A stretch of 44,445 bases of DNA from Gemmatimonadota bacterium (GTDB lineage: Bacteria > Gemmatimonadota > Gemmatimonadetes > Longimicrobiales > Gaopeijiaceae), in contig JACZXQ010000026.1 in the NCBI GenBank assembly GCA_022571515.1, positions 1-44,445 of the forward strand. Direction: 5' to 3'. Below, in pieces: positions 9,001 through 16,946 of this stretch (its first letter is position 1; the number at the start of each line of letters is the position of its first letter). The position numbers and the translations under genes are program-made. The notes under the pieces are model-generated. The model saw nothing but the letters and a program-made list of their open reading frames with translations, was not told where the DNA came from and did not search any database.

Positions 9001-9238
9001 GATCCATGATCCAGAGCGAGGATCTGCTGCGATCGTTCAGCTTGTCGATCCAGCCACGAGTGTACACGATCGTGGCGCCGTCGGGCGAGATCTGCGGGTT
9101 CGAGACGGACTCCATATCGAGGTACGTTTCGAGCGAAAGCCGCTGGACGTTCGAGTCCTGAGCCGTGGCGCACACCGGGGCAGCAAAGCCCAGAGCCAGG
9201 GCGATGAGGGTCGAAAAAAAGAAGCGTCGGCGGGCCAT
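9001..9238 (-). pseudogene. 5' remnant of an S9-family (prolyl oligopeptidase-like) secreted peptidase
   Basis: From ATG 9238 the reverse strand encodes a signal peptide (MARRRFFFSTLIALALG...ATAQD) and then the characteristic beginning of S9 peptidases with a TolB/beta-propeller domain (LETYLDMESVSNPQISPDG, IVYTRGW, SLWIMD). Homology-like sequence stops at about residue 79. After this the frame runs antisense into the tetraheme cytochrome gene with no family features. A full gene would be about 650-900 residues, so roughly 90 percent is missing. The break lies about 15 bases past the cytochrome stop, marking a recombination or deletion junction. Confidence 0.75.
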
Positions 9239-9501
9239 TGTGTGCTCCTGGGTAGACGGCGATTTCGTGCGCTCAGGTTGGCAGACCACCAACAGCGCGC
9301 GAACGTACGCCCCACCATCCGAGGCTACAAGCGCGCCGATCCCTGTGCGGCCGCTCCCCGCCCACTCGGAGAACGATCGCAGGGATCCGGTGTCTGGGTT
9401 GATCCACCGGAAACGACTTTCGGCTCTCTATCACGAGTAACACCGCGTATATTGTCCAAGCCGCGAGTACGCACACCCACACCAGGCCCGGAACAACGAC
9501 C
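9239..9501. other. Intergenic region between the S9 remnant and the OmpA gene
   Basis: 263 bases carrying the upstream sequences of two diverging genes. No ORF with protein-like features was found. A weak 6-bp inverted repeat (CCGGTG...CACCGG) is present near the middle. No convincing sigma-70 promoter was picked out by eye. Confidence 0.4.
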
Positions 9502-10197
9502 ATGATCTCCATCCCACCACATACCAGACCGACCACGCTTGCTGTTGCCCTTCTGATCTCACTCGGATCGACAGGGTGCTCCAGTTTGAGCAATACCCAA
9601 CGCGGTGCCGTCATCGGCGCCGGTGCCGGTGGGGTGGTGGGCGCCGTGATCGGAAGTGCGGCCGGATCGACGACCAAGGGTGTGATCATCGGGGCCGTCG
9701 TGGGCGGCGCGGCCGGCGCTCTGATCGGCCGCAGGATGGACGACAAGGCCAGGATCCTGGAGCGTGAGCTCGACGGCGCGACGGTCGAACGTGTCGGCGA
9801 GGGGATCCTGGTGACCTTCGACTCGGGCGTGCTCTTCGGCTTCGATTCTTCCGCCCTCCGGGACGAGGCGCGGGCCAACCTCGGCGAACTGGCCAGGGCA
9901 TTGAGTGCCGAGATCGACGACTACGAGTTGCTGGTGGCCGGGCACACGGATGCGTCCGGCTCCGAGGCATACAACCAGAGCCTTTCCGAGCGTCGGGCCG
10001 AGGCAGCTGCGGCCTTCCTGTTGGAGAGCGGCCTTCCCTCGGGTCAGGTCGAGACCGTCGGCCGGGGTGAGATGGAGCCCGTTGCTTCCAACGAGACGGA
10101 CGCCGGGCAGGCGCGGAACCGGCGCGTCGAGTTCGCCATTTTCGCCAGCGAGGCCTTCAAGGAGCAGGCGAGACGCCGGGCCGGCCAGGACAGGTAG
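9502..10197 (+). CDS. OmpA-family lipoprotein with glycine-zipper segment
   Basis: 231 residues with a lipoprotein signal (lipobox GSTGC near residue 26). A glycine-zipper stretch (GAVIGAGAGGVVGAVIG...GGAAGALIG, about 35-80) is followed by a C-terminal OmpA peptidoglycan-binding domain (about 110-220) with the hallmark VAGHTDASGS, YNQSLSERRA and NRRVEF. It resembles YiaD/Pal-type proteins that tether the outer membrane to the cell wall. It stands alone between the S9 remnant and the serine hydrolase. There is no evidence of a link to the neighbouring redox operons. Confidence 0.9.
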   Translation: MISIPPHTRPTTLAVALLISLGSTGCSSLSNTQRGAVIGAGAGGVVGAVIGSAAGSTTKGVIIGAVVGGAAGALIGRRMDDKARILERELDGATVERVGEGILVTFDSGVLFGFDSSALRDEARANLGELARALSAEIDDYELLVAGHTDASGSEAYNQSLSERRAEAAAAFLLESGLPSGQVETVGRGEMEPVASNETDAGQARNRRVEFAIFASEAFKEQARRRAGQDR

Positions 10198-10229
10198 TTC
10201 TTCGAACGCCCAGCCGCACTGGAGTGCCC

Positions 10230-11477
10230 ATGAGCTTTACGCATCCACGCAGCAACCGCATGTCCGTCACCCTGCTCGTGGGACTGATCCTCGCCCCCGT
10301 GGCGCTCTCCGCCCAGTACGTGCCGGGCCGGGGCGACGCCTGGGAGATTCGCCGCCCGGATCAGGTCGGCATGGATGCGGTTGGCGTTCAAGCGGCCGTG
10401 AACTACGCGTTGGCACATGAGGCCCCGCAGCCCCGTGATCAAGAGGAAGGCCAAAACCGATCGTTCGGGCGGGAGCCGTACGGGTTCGGGATCGGGCCGT
10501 TCAAGGTGCGCGGCGGCGCGGCCGGCATCATCGTCCGTCACGGCTACATCGTGGCCGAGTGGGGCGACACGCGGCGCGTGGACATGACGCACAGCGTGAC
10601 CAAGTCGTTCCTATCCACCACGGTGGGGCTGGCTTGGCAGGACGGCCTGATCGGATCACTGGATGATCTGGCGAGTCGCTATATGGCGCCGGTCGATCTG
10701 CCACCGGGGGATGGGGAACCGGGCGTCGACCGGGTAGGGTTCGGTGAGCCGGACCTCGCCACGCTCTTCAACACGGAGCACAATCGCCAAATCACCTGGG
10801 ACCACCTTCTCCGTCAGACGTCGGACTGGGAGGGCACGCTCTGGGGCAAGCCCGACTGGGCCGACCGACCCGACAGCGATCCTTCGACGTGGACCACGCG
10901 GGAGCGTCCTGCGCCCGGGACGCTCTTCGAGTACAACGACACGCGCGTGAACCTGCTCGCCCTTATGGCCACCGGCGTTTGGAGGAAGCCGCTTCCTGAG
11001 GTCCTCGAGGAGCGGGTGATGAACCCGATCGGCGCCTCGCCCACGTGGCGCTGGCACGGCTACGAGAATTCGTGGATCACGTTGGATGGCCGCTCGGTGC
11101 AGTCAGTGAGCGGGGGCGGTCACTGGGGCGGGGGCATGTTCATCAACGCCCGGGATCAGGCCAGGTTCGGCCTGTTCACGCTGCGACGCGGGCGCTGGGG
11201 GGATGAGCAACTCCTGGCGGACGAGTGGTTCAACATGGCCACGACGCCCTCTTCGGCGAACGGCACTTACGGGTTCATGAACTATTTCCTGAACCTGCCG
11301 AACGCGCAGGGCACGAAGCGCTACCCCAGCGCGCCGGAGTCGGCATACGCTCACCTCGGCAACGGCACCAACATGGTGTACGTCGATCCCGAGAACGATC
11401 TGGTGGTCGTGGCGCGCTGGATTCCGGGGCGAGACATAGATGGACTGCTCAAGCTGGTGCTCGAAGCGATCGAGTAG
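10230..11477 (+). CDS. Secreted class C beta-lactamase-like serine hydrolase
   Basis: 415 residues from ATG 10230 (GGAG 10221-10224); ATG 10260 would also give a signal peptide ending at ALSAQ. The family's catalytic elements are visible: SVTK (S122-K125), Y235 in the YND segment and H298 in GGHWGGG in place of KTG. This is the arrangement of esterases, DD-peptidases and 6-aminohexanoate-dimer hydrolase-like members. The natural substrate is unknown. It converges on the porin gene downstream; the two stops are 9 bases apart with no clear terminator hairpin between them. Confidence 0.85.
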   Translation: MSFTHPRSNRMSVTLLVGLILAPVALSAQYVPGRGDAWEIRRPDQVGMDAVGVQAAVNYALAHEAPQPRDQEEGQNRSFGREPYGFGIGPFKVRGGAAGIIVRHGYIVAEWGDTRRVDMTHSVTKSFLSTTVGLAWQDGLIGSLDDLASRYMAPVDLPPGDGEPGVDRVGFGEPDLATLFNTEHNRQITWDHLLRQTSDWEGTLWGKPDWADRPDSDPSTWTTRERPAPGTLFEYNDTRVNLLALMATGVWRKPLPEVLEERVMNPIGASPTWRWHGYENSWITLDGRSVQSVSGGGHWGGGMFINARDQARFGLFTLRRGRWGDEQLLADEWFNMATTPSSANGTYGFMNYFLNLPNAQGTKRYPSAPESAYAHLGNGTNMVYVDPENDLVVVARWIPGRDIDGLLKLVLEAIE

Positions 11478-11486
11478 GGCATCCCC

Positions 11487-12707
11487 TCAAAAGTACGTCG
11501 CGAGACCGAACTGGTAGCCGGCCGTGATGACGGTAGGGTTGCCCTGCATGTCCCGATGCCACTCCCGTCTGTAGTTGAACGAGAACACGGTGTCCGATGT
11601 CGGCCGGAACGAGATTGACGGCACGAACGCGGTGGTCTCGTCGAAGATGTTCGACCCCGTGGTGGAGAACGTCCCCACGTTCATATCGAGCCGCTCGAGC
11701 CGTAGGCCCAGCTCGAGTGTCGAGTGCCGAGGGTAGCCGGCCATTCGTGGACGCCATACGGGCACCGTGACGTCGATGTGCCCCCCCCACTGCCGGTCAC
11801 CGAAGAGCTCGGATAGGCTGGCGGGCACGTCGATGTCCGCGAGGGCCACCTCGACGCGCACTTCCCCCCATGGTTGCGAGGTCTGCGCGTCGAACGCGAG
11901 GATGCTGACTCGGCGGACATCGTCCACCTTGTCACCCTCGATCACGAAGGTGTTGTACTTGGCCGTGTAGAACGAGCCGCCCACTTCGCCCAGGCCGGGC
12001 ACCCGCGCGGCCAAGCGCCCGCTCAAGGCGGGTGAGCCGTTGTTGTCCTCCCCAAACTGCTCCTCGGACTTACCCGAAGGGATATGCGTGCGCCCCTGGT
12101 CGTTCACGACGATACCGTCCCGGAGGCCGTTGGTGAGGTACAGGTCGTACGAGACCGTCACCTTTCCCGGGAAGAACTTTCCGAACACGCCGAACCCTAC
12201 CTCGGACAACGTGGAAGGGATGATCTCCGTCGACACGAGCGGCCGCTCCACGAAGTTCCAGTTGGGGCTGTCGTGGTTTTGGTTGAAGAACCCTATGGGT
12301 GGTAGGATGATGCCCCCTCTGAGCCCCAGTGACGGGCTGACGCGGAAGTCGATCAGCGCGGTCTCCAGCGCGATTTCCTCTGTGCCATGCTCGAACTCCA
12401 ACTCGGCGATGAGGCGGATCCGTGGGCTGATCGTGGAGAACAGGAAGATGTTGAACCGGCGGAGCTCCATGCTGAAGCCCTCACCGAGGCCGTCTTCCTT
12501 GAACCAGTTGGTATTGCCCTCCACGTAGCCACCGATCGCCGTACGGCCGACCGACGTGATGAAGGGCCGGTTGTAAATCCCCTCCTGCGCGAGGATCGTA
12601 TCCGCGGCCAGGATCGTGTCCGCCTGGGCGGCGCCCTCTACGGGCCCCCCCAGGAAGGCCACGGTGATCAGTCCGGCACTCAAATATCGCACTCCGCCCT
12701 GCTTCAT
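11487..12707 (-). CDS. Second porin-like outer-membrane beta-barrel protein
   Basis: 406 residues: signal peptide (cleavage near EGAAQAD), a short in-frame duplication (ADTILA twice, near residues 29-40), then a barrel with alternating strands ending in the outer-membrane consensus (GLATYF, terminal Phe). Segments such as IAELEFEHGTEEIALE and IILPPIGFFNQNHD match phosphate-selective porin O/P-like proteins and mirror the porin at 238-1290. Its start overlaps the stop of the Rieske gene (ATGA), so it is the last gene of the DUF1111-Rieske-porin operon. A role in uptake of a metal or anion handled by these redox proteins is inferred. Confidence 0.8.
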   Translation of the reverse strand: MKQGGVRYLSAGLITVAFLGGPVEGAAQADTILAADTILAQEGIYNRPFITSVGRTAIGGYVEGNTNWFKEDGLGEGFSMELRRFNIFLFSTISPRIRLIAELEFEHGTEEIALETALIDFRVSPSLGLRGGIILPPIGFFNQNHDSPNWNFVERPLVSTEIIPSTLSEVGFGVFGKFFPGKVTVSYDLYLTNGLRDGIVVNDQGRTHIPSGKSEEQFGEDNNGSPALSGRLAARVPGLGEVGGSFYTAKYNTFVIEGDKVDDVRRVSILAFDAQTSQPWGEVRVEVALADIDVPASLSELFGDRQWGGHIDVTVPVWRPRMAGYPRHSTLELGLRLERLDMNVGTFSTTGSNIFDETTAFVPSISFRPTSDTVFSFNYRREWHRDMQGNPTVITAGYQFGLATYF

Positions 12708-13135
12708 CTGCCAACCTCCACGAGGATTTCGTCGCCCTCAACCGATGTAGGATACCGGGTGAGTGAGCGTTCTGCGGGGCCCTGGAGCACCCGTCCGTCC
12801 AGTGAGTACTCGCTGCCGTGACAGGGGCAGCGGATGCGGTCTTGGTCGGGGTCCGCCTGGCACCCCTGATGTGTGCAGCGCGTAAGCACCGCGCTGTACC
12901 GCCCTTCGCCGTGCCGGTGCACGTAGATGGGCATGCCCTCGTCGGGGAAGTCCAACAACACCCCTGGTGATGTCGCGAAGGCCGCGCGCGGCACGCGCAG
13001 CACGTTCCCCGAGCGCCGGAAGTCGGCGTACGGAACGCCGCCGCACGCCGACACCCAGGGCAGGGAGCCACCCACGGCAACGCCGAGGGACACGTTGCGT
13101 GCGCGCCTCAGGAATGTCCGGCGTTCCACAGCCAT
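12704..13135 (-). CDS. Exported Rieske [2Fe-2S] protein
   Basis: 143 residues beginning with a Tat-like signal (RRTFLRRARNVSLG) that also contains a possible lipobox (WVSAC, C31). The C-terminal half carries the two Rieske boxes: C87-T-H89 (CTHQGC) and C103-P-C-H106 (CPCHGS), giving two Cys and two His ligands plus the extra disulfide cysteines (C92, C105) found in bc1-type Rieske proteins. No cytochrome b gene is nearby, so it is not part of an ordinary bc1 complex. It lies between a diheme DUF1111 protein and a porin, suggesting a small periplasmic electron chain. The start has GGAGG a few bases upstream. Confidence 0.88.
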   Translation of the reverse strand: MAVERRTFLRRARNVSLGVAVGGSLPWVSACGGVPYADFRRSGNVLRVPRAAFATSPGVLLDFPDEGMPIYVHRHGEGRYSAVLTRCTHQGCQADPDQDRIRCPCHGSEYSLDGRVLQGPAERSLTRYPTSVEGDEILVEVGR

Positions 13136-13153
13136 GCGGGTGGCCTCCAGTTC

Positions 13154-14431
13154 CTAAAGCGACCGGAGGAAGGCGAGCACGCGGTCCTTGTCCTCGGCGC
13201 TGAGCGCCTGGAACGCAGCCCGGCTGGCCGCTCCCTCGCCACCGTGTAGCCCGATCGCATCGGTCAGCGTGAGGGCCCGGCCGTCGTGCATGAAGAACGC
13301 CTGGCCGCCCTGGAAATCGGCGCTCAAGCCGAGACCCCACAGCGGCGTCGTGCGCCACTCCGCCGTGAGTGCCCGGCCTTCGGTGTAGCCGTCGTCCAAC
13401 TCCGGCCCCATGTCGTGCAGCAACAGGTCCGTATACGGATGGAACGTCACGTTGGAGAGCTGGGGCAGCTCGGACACGCCCGTCCTGAGCGTCGGAAGAT
13501 GGCAGTCCGCACACCCGATGGAGCCGAAGAGGGCGTCACCCGCCACGACGTCGGGGTGGGTCTCGTCACGGCGAAGCGGCTCGCGCAGGGTCTTCAGGTA
13601 GAAGACCAACGAGTTCAGGACGCTCGACGAGATCTCCGGGTCGATCACGCCGTCCTCCGCGAAGTTGCCCGTTTGGACGTTGAGCAGGTCGCGCGGGAAG
13701 ATGTCGGTGGTGAGGCCCATGTCCTGGAGCAAGGCGTTCACCGTCTGGTGGAGCAGGTTGATGGATCCGGCTTTGCGTCCGAAGCGCCCGATGAACTGCC
13801 CGTCTACCAACGTTCCGCGGGTGGGGCTGTCTCCCAGGACCACCGTCTCCAGGTCCGCGATCTCCGAGATCACGGTCGAGGCGTCCAACAGTTGGACGCG
13901 CCCCGAGATGCCGTCGCCGTCCGCGTCGTCCGGGTCCTGGAGGGCGAGCAGCGTCGCGTCGTCCACAGCCTCCAGGAAGCCCAGGCCGGTAACGGAGGGG
14001 GGCATGAACGCCGCAGCCCCCGTGACGCCCGCCGGAATCTGCTCGGGAAGGAAGCCCGGCAGGGCCCGGTCCTGAAGCTGTGGGCCTCCGAGCTCCCTGA
14101 GTGGGTCGAACCCGTCCGGCCCCATGCGCCCGAAGCGCGTCAGGTTGAAGATCACATGGCCCTTTCCCTCACCCACATGGCACTGGTCGCACGACGTGGC
14201 GTTGAACGTCGGGCCCACGCCGTCCGCTGGCGAAAACCGCCGTGCGAACTCCTCGTCTCCTGCCAGGTGCACGGCCAACTGCTCGGGCAGTAGTCCGTCC
14301 AGAGGAGCATCGAGTATCGCGTTGTCGGCCGGAAGACCGGGAACGAGGAGGTCGCAGCCGATGAGGAGCGGCGAGAATAAGGGCAGCACCCGAAGCCAGC
14401 GGGTGCGCGCGGTCCTTTTTGGACGGGGCAT
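13154..14431 (-). CDS. DUF1111 diheme oxidoreductase lipoprotein (CcoG-unrelated, MauG/peroxidase-like fold)
   Basis: 425 residues with a lipoprotein signal (LLIGC, C26). Heme sites are CDQCH at residues 81-85 and CADCH at 307-311. The segments between them (FNLTRFGRMG, GLGFLEAVDD, DADGDGISG, GRFGRKA, TPLWGLG, HDGRA) are those of the DUF1111 di-heme family, often annotated as thiol oxidoreductase and often found beside imelysin-type iron-uptake proteins. In such loci an iron-linked role has been suggested but the reaction is unproven. The upstream promoter contains a DtxR-like box, consistent with iron control. The Rieske gene follows after 18 bases. Confidence 0.85.
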   Translation of the reverse strand: MPRPKRTARTRWLRVLPLFSPLLIGCDLLVPGLPADNAILDAPLDGLLPEQLAVHLAGDEEFARRFSPADGVGPTFNATSCDQCHVGEGKGHVIFNLTRFGRMGPDGFDPLRELGGPQLQDRALPGFLPEQIPAGVTGAAAFMPPSVTGLGFLEAVDDATLLALQDPDDADGDGISGRVQLLDASTVISEIADLETVVLGDSPTRGTLVDGQFIGRFGRKAGSINLLHQTVNALLQDMGLTTDIFPRDLLNVQTGNFAEDGVIDPEISSSVLNSLVFYLKTLREPLRRDETHPDVVAGDALFGSIGCADCHLPTLRTGVSELPQLSNVTFHPYTDLLLHDMGPELDDGYTEGRALTAEWRTTPLWGLGLSADFQGGQAFFMHDGRALTLTDAIGLHGGEGAASRAAFQALSAEDKDRVLAFLRSL

Positions 14432-14455
14432 AACGATAGAGCTTCCGGTTAAGAT

Positions 14456-14469
14456 TTAGGTAAGCCTAA
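14456..14469. promoter_or_regulatory. DtxR/IdeR-like iron box
   Basis: The palindrome-like TTAGGTAAGCCTAA matches the first 14 positions of the DtxR/IdeR consensus (TWAGGTWAGSCTWACCTWA); the last five positions are not conserved. TTAGG and CCTAA form inverted half-sites. It lies 25-38 bases before the DUF1111 start and touches the predicted -10 element on the reverse strand. A metal-bound repressor would therefore block transcription of the DUF1111-Rieske-porin operon. Confidence 0.55.
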
Positions 14470-14496
14470 TATTGCTTTCCTCAGGTGGAGTGTCAA
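14468..14496 (-). promoter_or_regulatory. Predicted sigma-70-type promoter of the DUF1111-Rieske-porin operon
   Basis: Reading the reverse strand, a perfect -35 TTGACA (complement of 14491-14496) is followed after 17 bases by AATATT (14468-14473, four of six matches to TATAAT). The start of transcription would fall near 14460, inside the iron box. The spacing is ideal and the AT content is locally raised. Confidence 0.55.
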
Positions 14497-14513
14497 CCTC
14501 TTCCGGCGGCGCG

Positions 14514-14533
14514 CGTGTCGTGCCGTGTCGTGC
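14514..14533. repeat. Short tandem duplication in the dipeptidase leader
   Basis: CGTGTCGTGC occurs twice directly in tandem within the 295-base divergent intergenic region (14432-14726), followed by a partial third copy (CGTCGC). The rest of the region between the promoter and the dipeptidase ribosome site shows nothing recognisable. Confidence 0.6.
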
Positions 14534-14726
14534 CGTCGCACACTTTGGCCGCCCTGCGTCGCGCGCCGATTCCGGTTGGAGTTGGACAACCAGGGCGCTC
14601 CCGGCGGGTACGCCTTGTCGGGCCCCGGTGGGGCGAGCGGTGAGCCACGGGCAGCCATTGCGCGATCACCGAGGTTGCCCCCAAAGTATGGGCTCGCATC
14701 ACGCCGATTTCAGAGGACACCATGCC

Positions 14727-15986
14727 ATGATGACCAGACCTCTCGCATGCCTGACCGTGGCCCTCGCCGTCACCGGCTGTGCCGGTACGGACGGGGGTGA
14801 GGACCCCGAGGCTGAACTCGTTGAACGCGCGCGAGCCATCCACGAGCGGGTGCTCACCATCGACACCCACGACGACATCCCGGCCAATTTCGCCACGGAC
14901 GAGGTGGACCCGCTGAACGCGGACCGGCAGGTGACCCTCGAGAAGATGCGGGCGGGAGGACTCAACACGGCGTTCTTCGTCGTCTATGTGGGCCAGACGG
15001 AGCGCACGCCGGAGAACTACGAGCAGGCCAAGGCAGACGCGATGACCAAGTTCGAGGCCATCCACCGCATGGCCGACGAGATGTACCCGGACCAGATCGA
15101 GATCGCATACAGCGCGGACGACGTCGAGCGCATCCACGCGTCGGGCAAACTGGTGGCCGCCATCGCGATCGAGAACGGCTACGTGATCGGCAAGGACCTG
15201 TCGCTTCTAGCGACGTATCACGAACTGGGCGGGCGCTACCTCACGCTGGCCCACAACGGGCACAACGACATCTCCGACTCCGCCAACCCGCGCCCGAACC
15301 TGGGCGACAGCGAAGCAGAGCACGGTGGGCTCAGCGAGTTCGGCGAGCAGGTCGTGGCCGAGATGAACCGCCTAGGCATCATGGTCGACGTGTCGCACGT
15401 CTCCAAGGACGCCAGCCTGCACGCCATGCGGGTGTCGCGTGCGCCGGTCATCGCGTCGCACTCGAGCACCAAGGCCTTGGCGGATGTGTCCCGCAACATG
15501 GACGATGAGCAGCTGATGGCACTCAAGGAGAACGGCGGCGTCATCCAGACCGTCGCTCTAGGCAGCTTCGTGAAAGTGCAGCCATCGGAGCGCGACGAGG
15601 CGGAGCGAGCCATTCGCGAGGAGTTGGATATCAGCGGCGGCCGCGGGGGCCTGCGGGGCCTCGACCCGGAGCGGCGAGCCGAGTACGATCGTCGTGTTGA
15701 GGAGCTTGATCAGCGCTGGCCTCGGGCAAACCTCCAGGACTTCGTTAATCACATCGACCACGCGGTCGACTTGATCGGCATCGACCATGTGGGCATCAGC
15801 TCCGACTTCGACGGGGGTGGGGGCATCGACGGGTGGAGGGACGCCAGCGAGACCCTCAACGTGACCGTCGAACTCGTGCGTCGCGGGTACTCCGAAGAGG
15901 ACATCAGGAAGCTCTGGGGCGGCAACACGCTCCGCGTGTGGCGTGAAGTCGAAAGAGTCGCCGCCGAGATGCAGGGGGAAGGGTAG
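14727..15986 (+). CDS. Lipoprotein membrane dipeptidase (peptidase M19 family)
   Basis: 419 residues from ATG 14727 (AGAGGA nine bases before). The frame is open further upstream, but this start yields a lipoprotein signal with lipobox VTGC. M19 renal-dipeptidase features follow: the metal-binding HxD in TIDTHDD near residue 40, the bridging-Glu region IENGYVIG, HNGHND, VDVSHVS, ASHSST and the final GISSDFDGGG. It would be a zinc enzyme that cleaves dipeptides, often with D-residues, in the periplasm. It lies 9 bases before the FabI-like gene on the same strand and may share its transcript, although no functional link to lipid synthesis is evident. Confidence 0.88.
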   Translation: MMTRPLACLTVALAVTGCAGTDGGEDPEAELVERARAIHERVLTIDTHDDIPANFATDEVDPLNADRQVTLEKMRAGGLNTAFFVVYVGQTERTPENYEQAKADAMTKFEAIHRMADEMYPDQIEIAYSADDVERIHASGKLVAAIAIENGYVIGKDLSLLATYHELGGRYLTLAHNGHNDISDSANPRPNLGDSEAEHGGLSEFGEQVVAEMNRLGIMVDVSHVSKDASLHAMRVSRAPVIASHSSTKALADVSRNMDDEQLMALKENGGVIQTVALGSFVKVQPSERDEAERAIREELDISGGRGGLRGLDPERRAEYDRRVEELDQRWPRANLQDFVNHIDHAVDLIGIDHVGISSDFDGGGGIDGWRDASETLNVTVELVRRGYSEEDIRKLWGGNTLRVWREVERVAAEMQGEG

Positions 15987-15995
15987 TATTTGCCG

Positions 15996-16946
15996 ATGTC
16001 ATCTCGAGATTTCGAAGAGAACGAATGGGGCCTGATCCTCGGGGGCTCCAGCGGCTTCGGGCTCGCCACAGCGCACAAGCTCGCGCAGCACGGCCTCAAC
16101 CTGTGTATCGTGCACAGGGATCGGCGCGGTGCCATGAGCCGCATCGAGCCCGAGTTCGAGCACATCAGAAGCCACGGCGTCACGCTGCTCACGTTCAACA
16201 AGGACGCTCTCAATACCGAGATCCGGGGCGAGATCCTCGACGAGCTCACCGGGGCGTTGGGGTCCGAGGGGAAGATCCGCGTCGTCCTCCACTCGATCGC
16301 GTTCGGCAATCTGAAACTGGTGGCACCCGAGGCCCCACCCGGCGACGAGGCTCGAAAGCGTCTTGCCCAGGCACTCGGGACCGACGAGACAGCGCTTGCG
16401 GAGGCTGTGGACGGGCTGTTCGAGGAGGGAGTGGACGGCCTGCAAGGGCTCGCCACCGCGCCGGAGTATTCCTCGTCCGCCTTCCTCGAGGATGAGGATA
16501 TGGTGCGCACCATCTACGCGATGGGCACGAGCATGCTCTCGTGGACCCAGGAGCTGCTCTCGCGAGGGCTGTTCGCTCCGGATTCCCGTGTGATGGGTCT
16601 CACGAGCGAGGGAAACGAGGTGGCGTGGAAGGGTTACGCGGCCGTCGCGGCGGCCAAAGTCGCGCTCGAGTCGGTCTCCCGGTCGATCGCGGTCGAGATG
16701 GCGTCCCACGGCATCCGTTCCAACATCGTCCAGGCGGGAGTCACGGACACTCCGGCGCTGCGGATGATTCCCGGCAATGCCCATTTGAAGGCGCAAGCCC
16801 GCACGCGCAATCCGTTCGGGCGGCTCACCGAGCCTGCCGATGTGGCGAACGCGATCTACCTGCTCTCGCTGCCGGAGGCGGCCTGGATCAACGGGGCCAT
16901 TATCCGCGTCGATGGGGGTGAGCGCATTTCCGGGGTGTCACGATGA
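15996..16946 (+). CDS. FabI-like enoyl-ACP reductase of the SDR superfamily
   Basis: 316 residues: Rossmann motif LGGSSGFG near residue 18, HSIAFGNLK like the FabI HSIGF segment, and a Y-x6-K pair in GYAAVAAAK, the FabI spacing rather than the Y-x3-K of FabG. It ends with the usual NGAIIRVDGG. FabI enzymes are about 260 residues; the extra length is an insert of roughly 40-50 residues (about 125-170, acidic, GTDETALAEAVDGLF and onward) after the HSIAF segment. It probably reduces enoyl-ACP with NAD(P)H for the fatty-acid enzymes encoded next. Its stop overlaps the KAS III start (ATGA). A trans-acting FabG from elsewhere would still be needed. Confidence 0.75.
   Translation: MSSRDFEENEWGLILGGSSGFGLATAHKLAQHGLNLCIVHRDRRGAMSRIEPEFEHIRSHGVTLLTFNKDALNTEIRGEILDELTGALGSEGKIRVVLHSIAFGNLKLVAPEAPPGDEARKRLAQALGTDETALAEAVDGLFEEGVDGLQGLATAPEYSSSAFLEDEDMVRTIYAMGTSMLSWTQELLSRGLFAPDSRVMGLTSEGNEVAWKGYAAVAAAKVALESVSRSIAVEMASHGIRSNIVQAGVTDTPALRMIPGNAHLKAQARTRNPFGRLTEPADVANAIYLLSLPEAAWINGAIIRVDGGERISGVSR

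Noticed and set aside
12704-13135. Rieske protein as part of a cytochrome bc1 complex
   Set aside because: No cytochrome b or c1 gene is next to it. Its neighbours are a DUF1111 diheme protein and a porin.
13286-14293. 335-codon open frame on the + strand opposite the DUF1111 gene
   Set aside because: Antisense shadow. The reverse-strand protein has both heme motifs and a lipoprotein signal.
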